A stretch of 64,000 bases of DNA from Pyrus communis (GCF_963583255.1 NC_084806.1:25950735-26014734); one strand, 5' to 3'. Numbered from the stretch's first letter, positions 22,768 to 35,426 are shown. Numbers and translations: made by a program. Notes: generated from the letters alone by a model not told the origin.

Positions 22768-25695
22768 ATGGGCCCCAAGCATAATTCTTCAGGAAACAGA
22801 ACAAGAAGCACATTATCTATATTTGTTGTGATTTCTCTTTGTTGTTTCTTCTACCTTCTTGGAGCATGGCAAAAGAGCGGTTTTGGAAAAGGAGATAAGA
22901 TAGCATTTCAAGTTACCAAGCAGAAAGATTGCAATGTCTTTGCTGAGTTGAACTCTGATTTGAACTTTGAAACTCATCACAATGTCGTGGAGATAGTTGA
23001 ACCTTCTGAACCTAAAGCCAAAGATTTCAAACCTTGTGATGTGAAATATGCTGATTATACCCCTTGTCAAGAACAAGACGGAGCAATGAAATTCCCTAGG
23101 GAAAATATGATATACAGGGAAAGACATTGTCCACCAGAAGAGGAAAAATTGCGTTGTCTTATTCCAGCACGGGAAGGGTATATGACTCCATTCCCCTGGC
23201 CTAAAGGCCGTGACTATGTCCACTATGCCAATGTACCTTATAAAAGCCTCACGGTTGGGAAAGCTGTACAGAACTGGGTGCAATTTCAGGGAAATGTTTT
23301 CAAATTTCCAGGTGGAGGAACAATGTTCCCCCAGGGCGCAGATGCATATATTGATGAACTTGCATCAGTTATTCCGATTGCAGATGGCTCTGTCAGGACA
23401 GCATTGGATACCGGTTGTGGAGTATGTTTGTTTTCTAAACTATTTTTGTGCTTTTATTATTGCATATGCATGTCTACATTAATTTTTCCACTCTGCGATT
23501 CTATCAATTTGATTCAGTTTGAGCTTTTTACCTTCCTTCAGTCAATCCAAGACTGACGAGAGCATTAGCTTTTCACCCTCCAGAGAATATTGAAGAACCT
23601 TTCACTTCCGACCAACCTGTCATTTAAAAAAGCACTATGCATATACTGACTGCAAATGCACATTCAATCAGTGCCTATATACTTGTGACTAGATGATTTA
23701 TGTGCATGAGCAGTGATCTATAATAGTGTACATGTTCACAGAGAGTCAGTTTTTTCGTTTGGTTGTGGTTCTGTACTAATGAGGCCAAGCATAACCCAGG
23801 TTGCAAGTTGGGGTGCATACTTATTGAAGAGAAATGTATTAGCCATGTCCTTTGCACCGCGGGACAATCATGAAGCCCAAGTGCAGTTTGCATTGGAGCG
23901 AGGAGTACCTGCTGTTATTGGTGTGCTTGGATCGATTCGTCTTCCATACCCAGCTAGGGCCTTTGATATGGCCCAGTGCTCTCGGTGTTTAATTCCATGG
24001 ACTGCAAATGGTAAGATCTTGGAGTAACCAACATTAAGCTTGAGCAATCACATTTCATATCTTTTTGTATTATATACTGATAAAATATAGTTGAAATTAC
24101 AAACTCAAAATAAGATGTAAAAAGTTGGAAAACATATCTAAATTGCTTAGCATTTATACTTGATTTCTATTTGTATAAGCAATTACTGATTTGCAAAGTT
24201 AACCATTTTCCTGAAACTCTTACATGTCTGGCAGTTAATTTAGTTACCAACCCTGCTAAATTTCCCCTTCCCAATTCTCTTGTTTGATGAATTCCCCCCA
24301 GTTGACTTCTATATAAAAGAGGGATTCTCATTGGAGCTCCATATTCTACTTTGTTTTCCATGTTTTAACATGCAAAAATAGTTTATTTACTGAATATGGT
24401 GAAATTTATGATTCAAATATGAATGCCTTCGTGTAGATGGAATGTACCTAAAAGAAGTTGATCGGGTCCTTAGACCTGGTGGATACTGGATATTGTCTGG
24501 ACCTCCAATTAATTGGAAGACCTACTACAAAACATGGAAGCGGTCTAAGGAGGACGTGCAGGCAGAGCAAAAACAGATTGAAGCACTAGCTGAAAGTCTT
24601 TGCTGGGAGAAAAAGTATGAGAAAGGAGATATGGCTATCTGGAAAAAAAAAGTTAATACAAAATCCTGCAGGAGAAAGTCTGTCGATGTATGCCAGACAG
24701 AGGATACTGATGATGTCTGGTGTGTCTCCAGGCACTATGGTTGCTCGTGATTTAACTTTGGTATTTCATAACCCATTTTTTTAACCTTGTTTAGTTGTTT
24801 TAAATCTTCCCTATTCATGTATATACATAATCTATAGTCATCGATAAGTCAACCTCCCACTAAATTTGAGGTTTGGTCGATCTTCCTGAAGTGGTACAGA
24901 ATCAGTTAGGGGAAAGAGCCCCATGCCTTTGCAGCAGATGACAGGATAGCGCAAGAAAAACATTTTTGAAAATCTCAAGTTGTATGATATTGGGTAACTT
25001 TTGTCCAGCAATTTGGTTTACTTATTTAGGAAAATGCTAAATATAACACAAGTTTTACAAGCAGAAGTAGTTGAATTGGCATGCTGCATATCCCACATTC
25101 CCAAATCCTATGTACGGGTGCTCTGCTGCTACACATGTTTGCATTGTTTGGTCTGCTTGTTCAGTATTAGACTGTTAGCCAAAATTCATTGATATAAGCG
25201 GAATGATTGTATAACTTAACATTCCATTTGTTAAAGTGAACATTTTTCTCTTTTTTACTTTGTTACAGCCATCCTAATTGTTACTTTTATGTGGTCTGTT
25301 CCAGGTACAAGAAAATGGACACATGTGTAACCCCTTCTCCTGAGGTAACCAACGCAAATGAAGTAGCAGTAGGGGAGTTGAAGTTTCCTGCAAGGCTTTA
25401 TGCAGTCCCTCCTCGAATAGCTAACGGTTTAGTTGTGGGGTTTACAACTGAATCTTACCAAGAGGACAATAAACTTTGGAAAAAGCATGTAAATGTTTAC
25501 AAAAGAATCAACAGATTGATTGGCACTACAAGATATTGGAATGTGATGGATATGAATGCAGGCCTTGGAGGATTTGCAGCAGCCCTTGAATCACGAAAAT
25601 TGTGGGTTATGAATGTTGTGCCTACAATTGCTAAGAATACTTTAGGTGTTATTTATGAGAGAGGTCTAATCGGCATATATCATGACTGGTATGTC

Positions 25696-25751
<56 letters not shown>

Positions 25752-26804
25752 AACACACACACACAAACACAAGCACATCAGTGTTTACCGAAGTGTATGA
25801 GTGTCCTTCAGGACTCATTAACCTTTATGCTTTTCCTATGAAGACTTTCAGTTTTTCCTCGATTATAATTTACAGTGCTGAGATCTAGGTAGCATATACA
25901 TATTTTCTAGTTACTAGTCCATGTCATGACCAAAAAAAGAAACTTGTTTCAGGTGTGAAGGCTTTTCTACGTACCCAAGGTCATATGACGTTATTCATGC
26001 TAGCGGTGTTTTCAGCTTGTACAAGAACGAGTAAGCCCCATCATCTTCTTCCTGTGTATCTGTGTGCCTATATCATACTTAGTGTTCACACCATTAGATT
26101 ATTTTATGAGATAGCAATTAAATCATGAGATGCAATTTCTTGTTGTTAAGATTTCTAAAACCTTCATATTTTAGACCTCATTTGTACAAATGTGTATAGT
26201 TTGGTGAACATCAAGATGGAACAATCTTTGATTCACTAAATCCAAGAACTCTTTAAGTAATTTTCTGTAGGACTGTTTGAACAATGGTGGATTTTTAGTG
26301 ATAAAGTGAAAATATACCAAGTTAAGCAATTACGGGCTTCCTTAATGACAGAAAGTTTTTTCATGCATAAATCTAATCTAATATTAATAACAAAAGTAAT
26401 GTAGTTTACCAATTTTCTCTAACTTACAGTAATACAGTCACTCTTTTCTGTTTTATTCTAAATTGAGATAATTGGTCTTGAACTTCAGTCCCTGAATTGA
26501 AAATCCGTAAGTATTAGTCCTTGGAACTGGTCTCATAGTGGTTCAATGGTGCTTTTCCGGTAACTCCTCCTTAAGAACTTCTGTCCCTTATTTTCCATTT
26601 ACAACCTTTTATCTATATATACACACACACACTAGCCTTTCTGCACGCACTAGCATGCGTGCGAGAGGCATTTTTGCATCACGGGCGCTACGCGCCCCTA
26701 AATGTGTATTGTGTTAGTTTTGTTCCATTGTGGTTGTCAATGTATATGCTTTAGAAAGTATGATACCTAGTTTGGAGGTGAGGGATTGTACACTAACCAA
26801 TCCA

Positions 26805-26841
<37 letters not shown>

Positions 26842-29800
26842 TTTTTGTTTTTGCTTGCTAATTATTATGGTGTCTTTTTTAACCATTTCACTCTCATATA
26901 AAAAATAAAAAAATATGCTTAATTATTTAATGTTGTATAGAAAATATGAAATGATCAATATATTTTGTAACATGATGATTAGTGGCTGTATTAAAAGGGT
27001 GCACAACAACATTTTTTTTATTATGGTGGACAAAAAGGTATTATGGGCAATATTTGGCGTCATTCGAGCAGGTTGGTAGATCATTTGTTCAATGGTTGTG
27101 TGAATGGGATAGTTGATGCGGTTAGAGGAGTGAGTACATAATTATGGGTGTGCCATTTTGGGTTGGGACTGAGATGTTCAACATTAGAGCATGAGCCAGG
27201 CTACGTAGTTCCAATTGCTTGAGTTGAAGAAAGGTTGATGAGATAATAGTGTTACCGTACAATCATCCCATCATTCCAAAGTGATAATGGTGTTATCGCA
27301 TGCCATATTGTTATATTGCCACATTTGTTGAATAATTTAGGAGCATATATTCCATCCAATTTGCACATATGTGAGTAATCTCTCATACATTTTTTACTAT
27401 TTTTTCTTTAAAACAACAACGAAGATAAAATGGGAAAACATATACTATTTATAAATAAAAAAAATATGAAAATATGACATGTAATTTGATTTCTAAATAC
27501 ATATTGACAACCCTTAATGTCCTTAAATCAAAATGTTTCAGATTCATAAGTTTTCAATCAAAGTTAGAGGCTAGGTAGGGATGAACTCCTAATATATGAA
27601 GTAAAGCAAAATATAGACAACATGTACATATGTGAACATAGCGCCTACGTGTGAAACCAAAGCCATGCTTGCCACCCACTTGCTTGCACTTGATGCTTTA
27701 GATTTTCATGGTTAATTTGCAAGCAATGATGATAAAATAAGAAGTCTAACTATAATGCACAATCCCAACTATAAAGATTGTAAGCAACTTAACCTAAATA
27801 CCTTTAAGTTTGACAATTTTCTCATGGCAATACTTTTACTCTAGTTACTTGTAGAATACTGAAAGATAAATATATTTGTCAAGTTTGAGGTAACAAATTG
27901 TAACCATATTTACAAAATTAAATAATAAGAAATATTACCTTAATCTTGTACTTCAACCTTTGTACTTTGAGACAGGTGTGATGCTTGTAAAACTGACAAA
28001 AAATGCAATTTTATTTATATTTGAAAATTGAATGCAATTTGAATTTATAGTATATTTTTGTATGAAAATAAGAGAAGACTTACCGTATTTAGAAAAGTTG
28101 TTTGGCCACTGTTAATCTTTTTTCTGCACCCATAAATTGTTTTATTTTATTTTATAATTTGAGATAATTAATTTGTAGAATGATATAGAGAATGCCAGTA
28201 AAAATAAATAGGTAAGAAATGGTGTTGTACCTAATTTGTTGGACTTTATTCCAAATACGTATGATCTGAGGAGTTGTTGGAGGTTTTAATTCTTCCACAG
28301 CCTTTTTCATGCGCCACCTATATATTGAAGGTATATATAATGTTAGATTTCTTGTAATAAATTTGTATATAATTTAGGATACATACTGCTCATGCTTCTT
28401 CTTTTTCCACTCTTTGAGAATCAGTTGGCTTAGATCAGTAGTTTTTACTCCGACAGATATCTCCCAACCAGGTGTAAAAATAGAGACACGTCTGTTTGAG
28501 ATATTATCAATAGGTTCCTTCTTCATTTTTTGTGGGTATTCTTGTAAATATCCTAAGAATGAAAACAAATAATTTTTAAAATTACCATAGCACACGTATA
28601 GCACATTAAGATAATCAAAAGTGAAACTCATAATCTGACCGAAATTTTAAAAAACACACAATGAAGATTTCAAAGGAAGAAGTTAAAGGAACCCATATGA
28701 AGCTAAACCTGGATATTCATACAATTACATATTATGCTTACATGAAAATGTGTAAAATGAGTACAACCATGCAGGAAAAAAAGTGAAAAAAAGAACACCT
28801 AGATTAATTTCCTTTTTACGCCTAGGGAGAGGGAGTGGGAGAAGAATGGCAAAGCAAAAAAGCGAAAAAATTGAAATAAAGAAGAATGATGACTCGGGTG
28901 TTGCTTAATACCCGTTTTATCCTATGTTGGAGTGTGAGAGTCTGTAAAACCAAGCAACAACTGTTGATAGCAGTTATATATATAGATATAGATATATATA
29001 TATATATATATATCTATATATATAAAGGGAGAATGCCAGTTTGGTGAAGCATTCAGAAATGCCTAAAAAATCCCTTTGTTATCTTCACAATCAAACCTTT
29101 AAAAGTTCAAAAAGCTAGGACAAATTGGTAAAAAAAACATAACCGAACAAAAAAACTGTATTGGAAAAGTGTTGCTTGGTTTTACAAAAAAACTGCTATC
29201 AACAGTTGTTGCTTGGTTTTACAGACTCTCACACTCCAACGTAGGATAAAACGGGTATTAAGCAACACCCGAGTCATCATTCTTCTTTATTTCAATTTTT
29301 TCGCTTTTTTGCTTTGCCATTCTTCTCACACTCCCTCTCCCCAGGCGTAAAAAGGAAATTAATCTAGGTGTTCTTTTTTTCACTTTTTTTCCTGCATGGT
29401 TGTACTCATTTTACACATTTTCATGTAAGCATAATATGTAATTGTATGAATATCCAGGTTTAGCTTCATATGGGTTCCTTTAACTTCTTCCTTTGAAATC
29501 TTCATTGTGTGTTTTTTAAAATTTCGGTCAGATTATGAGTTTCACTTTTGATTATCTTAATGTGCTATACGTGTGCTATGGTAATTTTAAAAATTATTTG
29601 TTTTCATTCTTAGGATATTTACAAGAATACCCACAAAAAATGAAGAAGGAACCTATTGATAATATCTCAAACAGACGTGTCTCTATTTTTACACCTGGTT
29701 GGGAGATATCTGTCGGAGTAAAAACTACTGATCTAAACCAACTGATTCTCAAAGAGTGGAAAAAGAAGAAGCATGAGCAGTATGTATCCTAAATTATATA

Positions 29801-32212
29801 CAAATTTGTTACAAGAAATCTAACATTATATATACCTTCAATATATAGGTAGCGCATGAAAAAGGCTGTGGAAGAATTAAAACCTTCACCAACTCCTCAG
29901 ATCATACGTATTTGGAATAAAGTCCAACAAATTAGGTACAACACCATTTCTTACCTATTTATTTTTACTGGCATTCTCTATATCATTCTACAAATTAATT
30001 ATCTCAAATTATAAAATAAAATAAAACAATTTATGGGTGCAGAAAAAAAATTAACAGTGGCCAAACAACTTTTCTAAATACGGTAAGTCTTCTCTTATTT
30101 TCATACAAAAATATACTATAAATTCAAATTGTATTCAATTTTCAAATATAAATAAAATTGCATTTTTTGTTAGTTTTACAAGCATCACACCCGTCTCAAA
30201 GTACAAGATTAAGGTAATATTTCTTATTATTTAATTTTGTAAATATGGTTACAATTTGTTACCTCAAACTTGACAAATATATTTATCTTTCAGTATTCTT
30301 CTACAAGTAACTGGAGTAAAAGTATTGCCATGAGAAAATTGTCAAACTTAAAGGTATTTAGGTTAAGTTGCTTACAATCTTTATAGTTGGGATTGTGCAT
30401 TATAGTTAGACTTCTTATTTTATCATCATTGCTTGCACCATGAAAATCTAAAGCATCAAGTGCAAGCAAGTGGGTGGCAAGCATGGCTTTGGTTTCACAC
30501 GTAGGCGCTATGTTCATATATGTACATGTTGTCCATATTTTGCTTTGCTTCATATATTAGGAGTTCATCCCTACCTAGCCTCTAACTTTGATTGAAAACT
30601 TATGAATCTGAAACATTTTGATTTAAGGACATTAAGGGTTGTCAATATGTATTTAGAAATCAAATTACATGTCATATTTTCATATTTTTTTTATTTATAA
30701 ATAGTATATGTTTTCCCATTTTATCTTCGTTGTTGTTTTAAAGAAAAAATGTATGAGAGATTACTCACATATGTGCAAATTGGATGGAATATATGCTCCT
30801 AAATTATTCAACAAATGTGGCAATATGACAATATGGCATGCGATAACACCATTATCACTTTGGAATGATGGGATGATTGTACGGTAACACCATTATCTCA
30901 TCAACCTTTCTTCAACTCAAGCAATTGGAACTACGTAGCCTGGCTCATGCTCTAATGTTGAACATCTCAGTCCCAACCCAAAATGGCACACCCATAATTA
31001 TGTACTCACTCCTCTAACCGCATCAACTATCCCATTCACACAACCATTGAACAAATGATCTGCCAACCTGCTCGAATGACGCCAAATATTGCCCATAATA
31101 CCTTTTTGTCCACCATAATAAAAAAAATGTTGTTGTGCACCCTTTTAATACAGCCACTAATCATCATGTTACAAAATATATTGATCATTTCATATTTTCT
31201 ATACAACATTAAATAATTAAGCATATTTTTTTATTTTTTATATGAGAGTGAAATGGTTAAAAAAGACACCATAATAATTAGCAAGCAAAAACAAAAAAAA
31301 AAAAAAAAAAAAAAAAGGTGGATTGGTTAGTGTACAATCCCTCACCTCCAAACTTGGTATCATACTTTCTAAAGCATATACATTGACAACCACAATGGAA
31401 CAAAACTAACACAATACACATTTAGGGGCGCGTAGCGCCCGTGATGCAAAAATGCCTCTCGCACGCACGTTAGTGCATGCAGAGAGGCTAGTATATATAT
31501 ATAAAGTGAGAAGGTAAAAAAGGGGAAACATTCAAAATGGCAAAAAATGCCCCTCCCTAATTAAGAATTTCAAAACAAAACAATTTAATTAATAAGGGTA
31601 GAATAGTAAACTACATCATTTTGATGATTACAAACAAAGCACCCACTACTTGGGTGGTTACTTGATAAAATTAATACTAATATTTGACAAGAAAAAATAC
31701 TAATACATAAACATAATAAATAAAAAGACAATTAGCATACGCTTAGGCGTGTGCTAAGGGGCTAGTTTTGGATAGAAATTTGAACATTTTTACCCAGGAG
31801 GACCAATACTCACAGATTTTTAGTTATCGTGAAAGCTCCAATCGAGCCAATGTTCCAATTCTCTTGTAATTTAACAGCTAATTTTGGATAGGGTTCCATT
31901 TAAGGTTCCACATTGTTTCATGAAGCATTTAACAATCACTTGTGTGCTGATCATTTATCAAATGGATTAAGCAGGTGCAAACTGGAAGACATCCTTTTGG
32001 AGATGGATCGCATTTTGCGGCCAGAAGGGACAGTCATCTTCAGGGATGAAGTTGATGTCCTTAACAAGGTTAGGAAGATTGTCGGGGGCATAAGATGGGA
32101 TGCCAAAATTATGGATCATGAGGATGGGCCCCTCGTTCCCGAGAAGATATTGGTCGTCGTTAAACAGTACTGGGTTGCCGGCAGTGGAAACAGCACATCC
32201 AGTGATGAGTAA
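22768..32212 (+). CDS. PMT14: PMT14-type Golgi methyltransferase (putative S-adenosylmethionine-dependent methyltransferase, DUF248)
   Basis: Six coding exons: 22768-23421, 23800-24010, 24437-24719, 25305-25688, 25953-26030, 31975-32212. Phases agree at every junction and give 615 residues, the family's normal length. Residues about 16-36 form a single membrane anchor (type II, Golgi), followed by a stem and the duplicated DUF248 domain. Visible motifs: SAM-binding [19 protein letters not shown], the post-II motif [30 protein letters not shown] and the C-terminal [16 protein letters not shown]2 relatives are implicated in pectin homogalacturonan methylation; that role here is inferred. The start [16 protein letters not shown] is closer to PMT14 than PMT2. 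Intron 5 (5.9 kb) is filled with Helitrons, and intron 4 opens with a (CT)n(CA)n microsatellite. Coding sequence looks intact. Confidence 0.93.
25695..25774. repeat. (CT)n(CA)n microsatellite at the start of PMT14 intron 4
   Basis: Begins about six bases after the donor GTATGT (25689) and runs CT dinucleotides into CA dinucleotides with AAACAC interruptions. Likely length-polymorphic. Confidence 0.95.
26632..28985 (-). mobile_element. Inner Helitron copy H2 (minus), left palindrome arm
   Basis: Near-identical inverted copy of 29191-31491. Its 3' terminus on the minus strand is CTAG (26632-26635) followed by T, preceded by the hairpin CCTCTCGCACGCA/TGCGTGCAGAAAGG. At its 5' side the TA-rich start joins directly to sequence corresponding to about 29191, so roughly 175 bp of H1's 5' region are missing. 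Contains poly-T at 26811-26840 and an inverted copy of the captured exons. Compared with H1, the first downstream exon keeps a tryptophan codon where H1 has a stop. Confidence 0.75.
29013..31491 (+). mobile_element. Inner Helitron copy H1 (plus), right palindrome arm
   Basis: Starts TCTATATATATAAAGGG after A at 29012 and ends CTAG at 31488-31491 before T, with a 3' hairpin CCTCTCGCACGCACG...TGCATGCAGAGAGG at 31455-31487. These are the standard Helitron termini. It encodes no RepHel protein, so it depends on an autonomous element. It carries a spliced gene-like fragment (29535-30210) and forms the right arm of the palindrome. Confidence 0.78.
29535..30215 (+). pseudogene. Captured host-gene fragment with exon-intron structure inside Helitron H1
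   Basis: An open stretch to 29779 (segments [20 protein letters not shown] and [13 protein letters not shown]) ends at a GT donor. A second exon-like block at 29849-29935 is flanked by AG and GT and reads KKAVEELKP and [12 protein letters not shown]; further exon-like blocks follow at about 30042-30080 and 30172-30209. The second exon of this copy begins with an in-frame TAG; the H2 copy has TGG. Looks like Helitron gene capture. I do not recognise the parent gene. Confidence 0.5.
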
Positions 32213-32450
32213 AACGGGTGATCATTTGGTTGTGAATAGACAGAATATAGCACAAGGAATGGTAAAAATGCTCTTAGTTGGGGGGGGGGGGGGGGGAGTG
32301 GTGTGGGGAGGCTGAAGAGTTGTGAACCACCTTTACGGATGAGTGGTGGTGATGGTAATGATCGATAAACAGCCTTTATTTTTCCTTTCTACTTCGCTTC
32401 ATTTCACGGGGAAATAAGATTTACGGGGATGTTGAATTGTTAATTTAAGA
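32213..32450 (+). other. 3' UTR of the PMT14-like gene
   Basis: Downstream of TAA at 32210-32212. Includes a G run at about 32281-32297. No canonical AATAAA is obvious; AAATAAGA near 32411 is a possible signal. Confidence 0.4.
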
Positions 32451-32704
32451 ATGTCATTGAATTTGGAGAGGACAATGGAACAGAATTAATTCATAAAGAT
32501 TAAAGTTGATGCATTTGAAGGCCCGGCAAAGTCGAGCTTTCTTGGTCATAAAAATTAGAACTCAACCTAACTCAGTCCGAGTTCGACCGGAAATCACCTC
32601 ACCTCTCTTTGGGCAGAAGTTTATGTAACACAAAGTATTCTACTAAGGGAGGCAATAGAGCCTTAAAAGTTTCTCTTAAACTTTGAAAACATATACCTTC
32701 AAAG

Positions 32705-32892
32705 TTTCTCTTTAAATTGGTGTGTCCTACAACTCAATACTACGTTCTGGTGCTATTTTTCTGTACTTGGAAGTGAGAGGTCTTAGATTTGAATCTCGTG
32801 AATGGTGAATTCGATACTAAATTAGGTTGTTCATTGTATGACTTAACCGAATTCCCTTCTCTCTCTAGTGTAAAAATATATTGATGTACAAA
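32705..32892 (+). mobile_element. SINE-like retroposon (Au-type ending)
   Basis: Contains a tRNA box-B-like block TTAGATTTGAATCTCG, a body ACTAAATTAGG...TTAACCGAATTC, and ends TGTAC followed by A9. The 5' promoter half is degenerate. No clear target duplication. Confidence 0.4.
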
Positions 32893-32938
32893 AAAAAAGA
32901 GAAATTGGCGTGATTCCAGACTGGAGCTTGGAGGCCAA

Positions 32939-33054
32939 GGAAAACTTGTTACTTATCTACAAGGAACAACTACAATCAATCATGAAGATGATGTAGGGAA
33001 ACTTGTTACTTATCTACAAGGAACAACTACAATCAGTCATGAAGATAATGTAGC
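32939..33054. repeat. 58-bp tandem duplication
   Basis: Two adjacent copies of AACTTGTTACTTATCTACAA-type sequence (32939-32996 and 32997-33054) differ at a few positions. Non-coding. Confidence 0.85.
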
Positions 33055-33149
33055 TTTGACTAAACAAAGATGAACAAAGTTGAGGTCTTAAGGAATAGCG
33101 CCTTTATAAGTACTTTTATTTTAGTAATTTTTTTTGAAATGTCATAAAA

Positions 33150-33362
33150 TTTATACGCCGTTTTTATTTATTTATTTATTTATTTTTAATTTGGGTTTCC
33201 CAAGGTGTCCCCAGGCAAAGCCCAAGACTAATCATTCGAGGTACCGTCGGGCGCATATGCGGGGACCTCTCCCAAGAAAGTTTTCTACATCCACAAGGGC
33301 TTGAAACCGAGACCACTTGCTTCTGCATCCACTCTGACCAACCTTCATTGGTACCATTTTAT
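33150..33362 (-). mobile_element. tRNA-derived SINE, minus strand
   Basis: On the minus strand a box-A-like GGTCAGAGTGG near the 5' end is followed about 35 nt later by box-B-like GGTTTCAAGCCC. The body contains GAGGTCCCCGC and ends in a (TAAA)n-type tail seen on the plus strand as TTTATTTATTTATTT (about 33162-33186). Layout is that of a plant SINE. Target duplication not resolved. Confidence 0.5.
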
Positions 33363-34515
33363 ATTTTTCATCTACACTAGAATTTTAAGCAAATTGTCAA
33401 TGTGGTAAACAAATTTTGCCGGCACTAGAAGGGACGCCACGTGTACTAAAGCAGAGTCAAGTTACTCCTAAAATTTCACCAACCCTTAACTTTTGCAAGG
33501 GTTAAGAATTAATGGAGGAGGGGACGTCTCCCCATAAATTACGTCTGGTAGAGGTGCAAGGTCAACGTGTTCTCCATGTCACATGTGATCGACTCACATA
33601 AAATGATGTATCGGGCCACACCCACTCAACAGAGTAGCTGGGCTCAATTGGCCATGCAAGGCCCAAAAAGGATCTTGTGAGCCCAGTTGGACTCACAAAT
33701 GAGATTAGACCTAGAAAGGCTATATAAGGTAAGATCCAGTAGAATCTTCAAGAGATAGTCGTCCCTATAATCATGACGTAGACATAGCTCACAATCACTG
33801 ATGCTGTTAAGAACTATCCCTAAATGAAACTCTTCACTGGTGCCCTTCATCACGTTTCCCATGTCAATTGTTGTTGGCGAAATGGGCGGGACTAAGTGGG
33901 GTTCAATCCAACCATTTAGGTAGCGTCATGCGAGACCTAATGAATCATCTTCAAGCCCTTGCATGCCCCTATATAAAAGCATGATCATTTCCATGAAAAG
34001 GTAATTATTCCTTAGCCAAAATACTTGTGGACTATAGCTTGATATTCTTCCTACAATTAAGTCTAATTCAGGCATGAAGAGCCTTTGGTTCACACCACAC
34101 CGATGTGACAATATCTCACTTGTCTTGTCTTTTTTGGTTGCATGTACACCATAGTAGTTCTACCCTTGTGTGAAATTTGTTCCCCACAATCATCTGAATC
34201 TTGAAATTCTTAATTTGTAGCTCTGATAACTTTCATATAAATTGTACGTTGCACTTTAATTGCATGACTTGTATTTAGGGTTAATTTAGACTTTTAAGTA
34301 ATCTTTGGTCATTGATCAGACAAGTGGTATCAAATTATATTTTTGGTATCAACTGACCTAAGTGCTACCATCTTTTGTAAAATCATTGAAGTTCTCTTAA
34401 TAAAATTTAAATACTTTGTGTAACTGATTTTGAACAGGATTAGGGCCTTCTTTGCGATTTGGACATATAACAAATTAAAATGTGTGTAAGTTTTGTAAGA
34501 CCTCAATTTACAGAA
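33363..34515. other. Intergenic, no gene recognised
   Basis: Short ORFs on both strands have no recognisable motif. TATATAAGG at 33720 and TATATAAAAG at 33970 resemble TATA boxes and may belong to a decayed retroelement, but no partner repeats or coding domains are visible. Confidence 0.3.
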
Positions 34516-34523
34516 GGTCTGAC

Positions 34524-35426
34524 CATGGTATAAAATATCGATGATATCGGAAATATCGGTAGTCCAAAAACATGGAAATTTCGATGGAAATATCAGGATA
34601 TTATCAATATCGATAAAAATTGAATAAAAACCATGGAAATTGTAAGAAAAACTTGGAAATTTTTATTGAAACTTTGAAGAATGTTTATTTAGTCAATTAT
34701 CTATTAGTTTATCAAAAAAAAATTAGAAGGAAATGCATTATATGATGGATTTTAAGTTGATTATACAGCGAGCTGGCAAACATTGTGAGTGTAGAAAATA
34801 TGTAGTAATTAATGAAAAAAAGATTAAACACACCATAATCATTTATATATAATGATTTACTACAATATTTTACACTTTATACATTGCATGGTAAGATACA
34901 TGAGTGATTTAGTACCACATAAAGTTCCTATGAGGTTCAAATTTTTCACTATCTTCATCATCTCTATGTGTAGAGTAAGTTTATTGTGAAGAGTATTCAT
35001 CAAATGATAAATCCCCAAAATAGTTTTGCATGTAATTGTTAACATGCCACTCATATAAATATAAATATTTTAGCATATTGTCACTAAAACTTAAGTGATA
35101 TATCGTGGTTAAGGTGTTGGAGGAGTAAAATGGGAGGGGTTCAAATCCCCTGTGTTTTTTTTCCTCCCTTTTTTCCTTTTTTTTTCTTCTTTTTCCTTTT
35201 TTTTTTCCTTCCTTTACATCGATATTTTAGCGATATTACACCGATATTTTGATAAAATATTACTGAAGTGTGAGCGAAATTATTGACATCGATATTTTCT
35301 GATATTATCGTCGATATTGTCGATATTTGTACAATATGTACATGGATATGTTCTGAAATATCCGTGATTCGAAAAAACCGAAATATCCTCGATATTTTGT
35401 CAATATTATCGATATTTCAGACTATG
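34524..35426. mobile_element. hAT-type non-autonomous element rich in ATATCGAT
   Basis: Inverted ends CATGGTATAAAATATCGAT and (reverse complement of the right end) CATAGTCTGAAATATCGAT; perfect 8-bp duplication GGTCTGAC at 34516-34523 and 35427-35434. Many ATATCG-type motifs near both ends. Near 35105-35150 there is a tRNA-like GTGGTTAAGGTGTTGG ... GGGGTTCAAATCCCC block, suggesting an inserted SINE head. No transposase. Confidence 0.82.

Larger units (their letters stand above)
26612..31765 (+). mobile_element. Outer short Helitron (H0) split by inner Helitrons
   Basis: Starts TC after A (26612 onward, TCTATATATA), ends CTAG at 31762-31765 before T: the A|TC...CTAG|T arrangement of Helitrons. 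A hairpin TTAGCATACGC/GCGTGTGCTAA (31732-31757) sits just before the CTAG. Its own sequence is only about 26612-26631 plus 31492-31765; the rest is inserted material. No coding capacity, so non-autonomous. Confidence 0.65.

Noticed and set aside
25682..25888. ORF rich in Ser-Leu and Thr-His repeats
   Set aside because: Translation of the (CT)n(CA)n intron microsatellite.
28374..28631. Independent genes for the identical 85-codon ORFs at 28374-28631 and 29535-29792
   Set aside because: They are mirror copies inside the Helitron palindrome, representing one captured exon.
32281..32297. G-run as a possible G-quadruplex regulator
   Set aside because: A single homopolymer of about 17 G in a 3' UTR could be an assembly or slippage feature; too weak to claim function.
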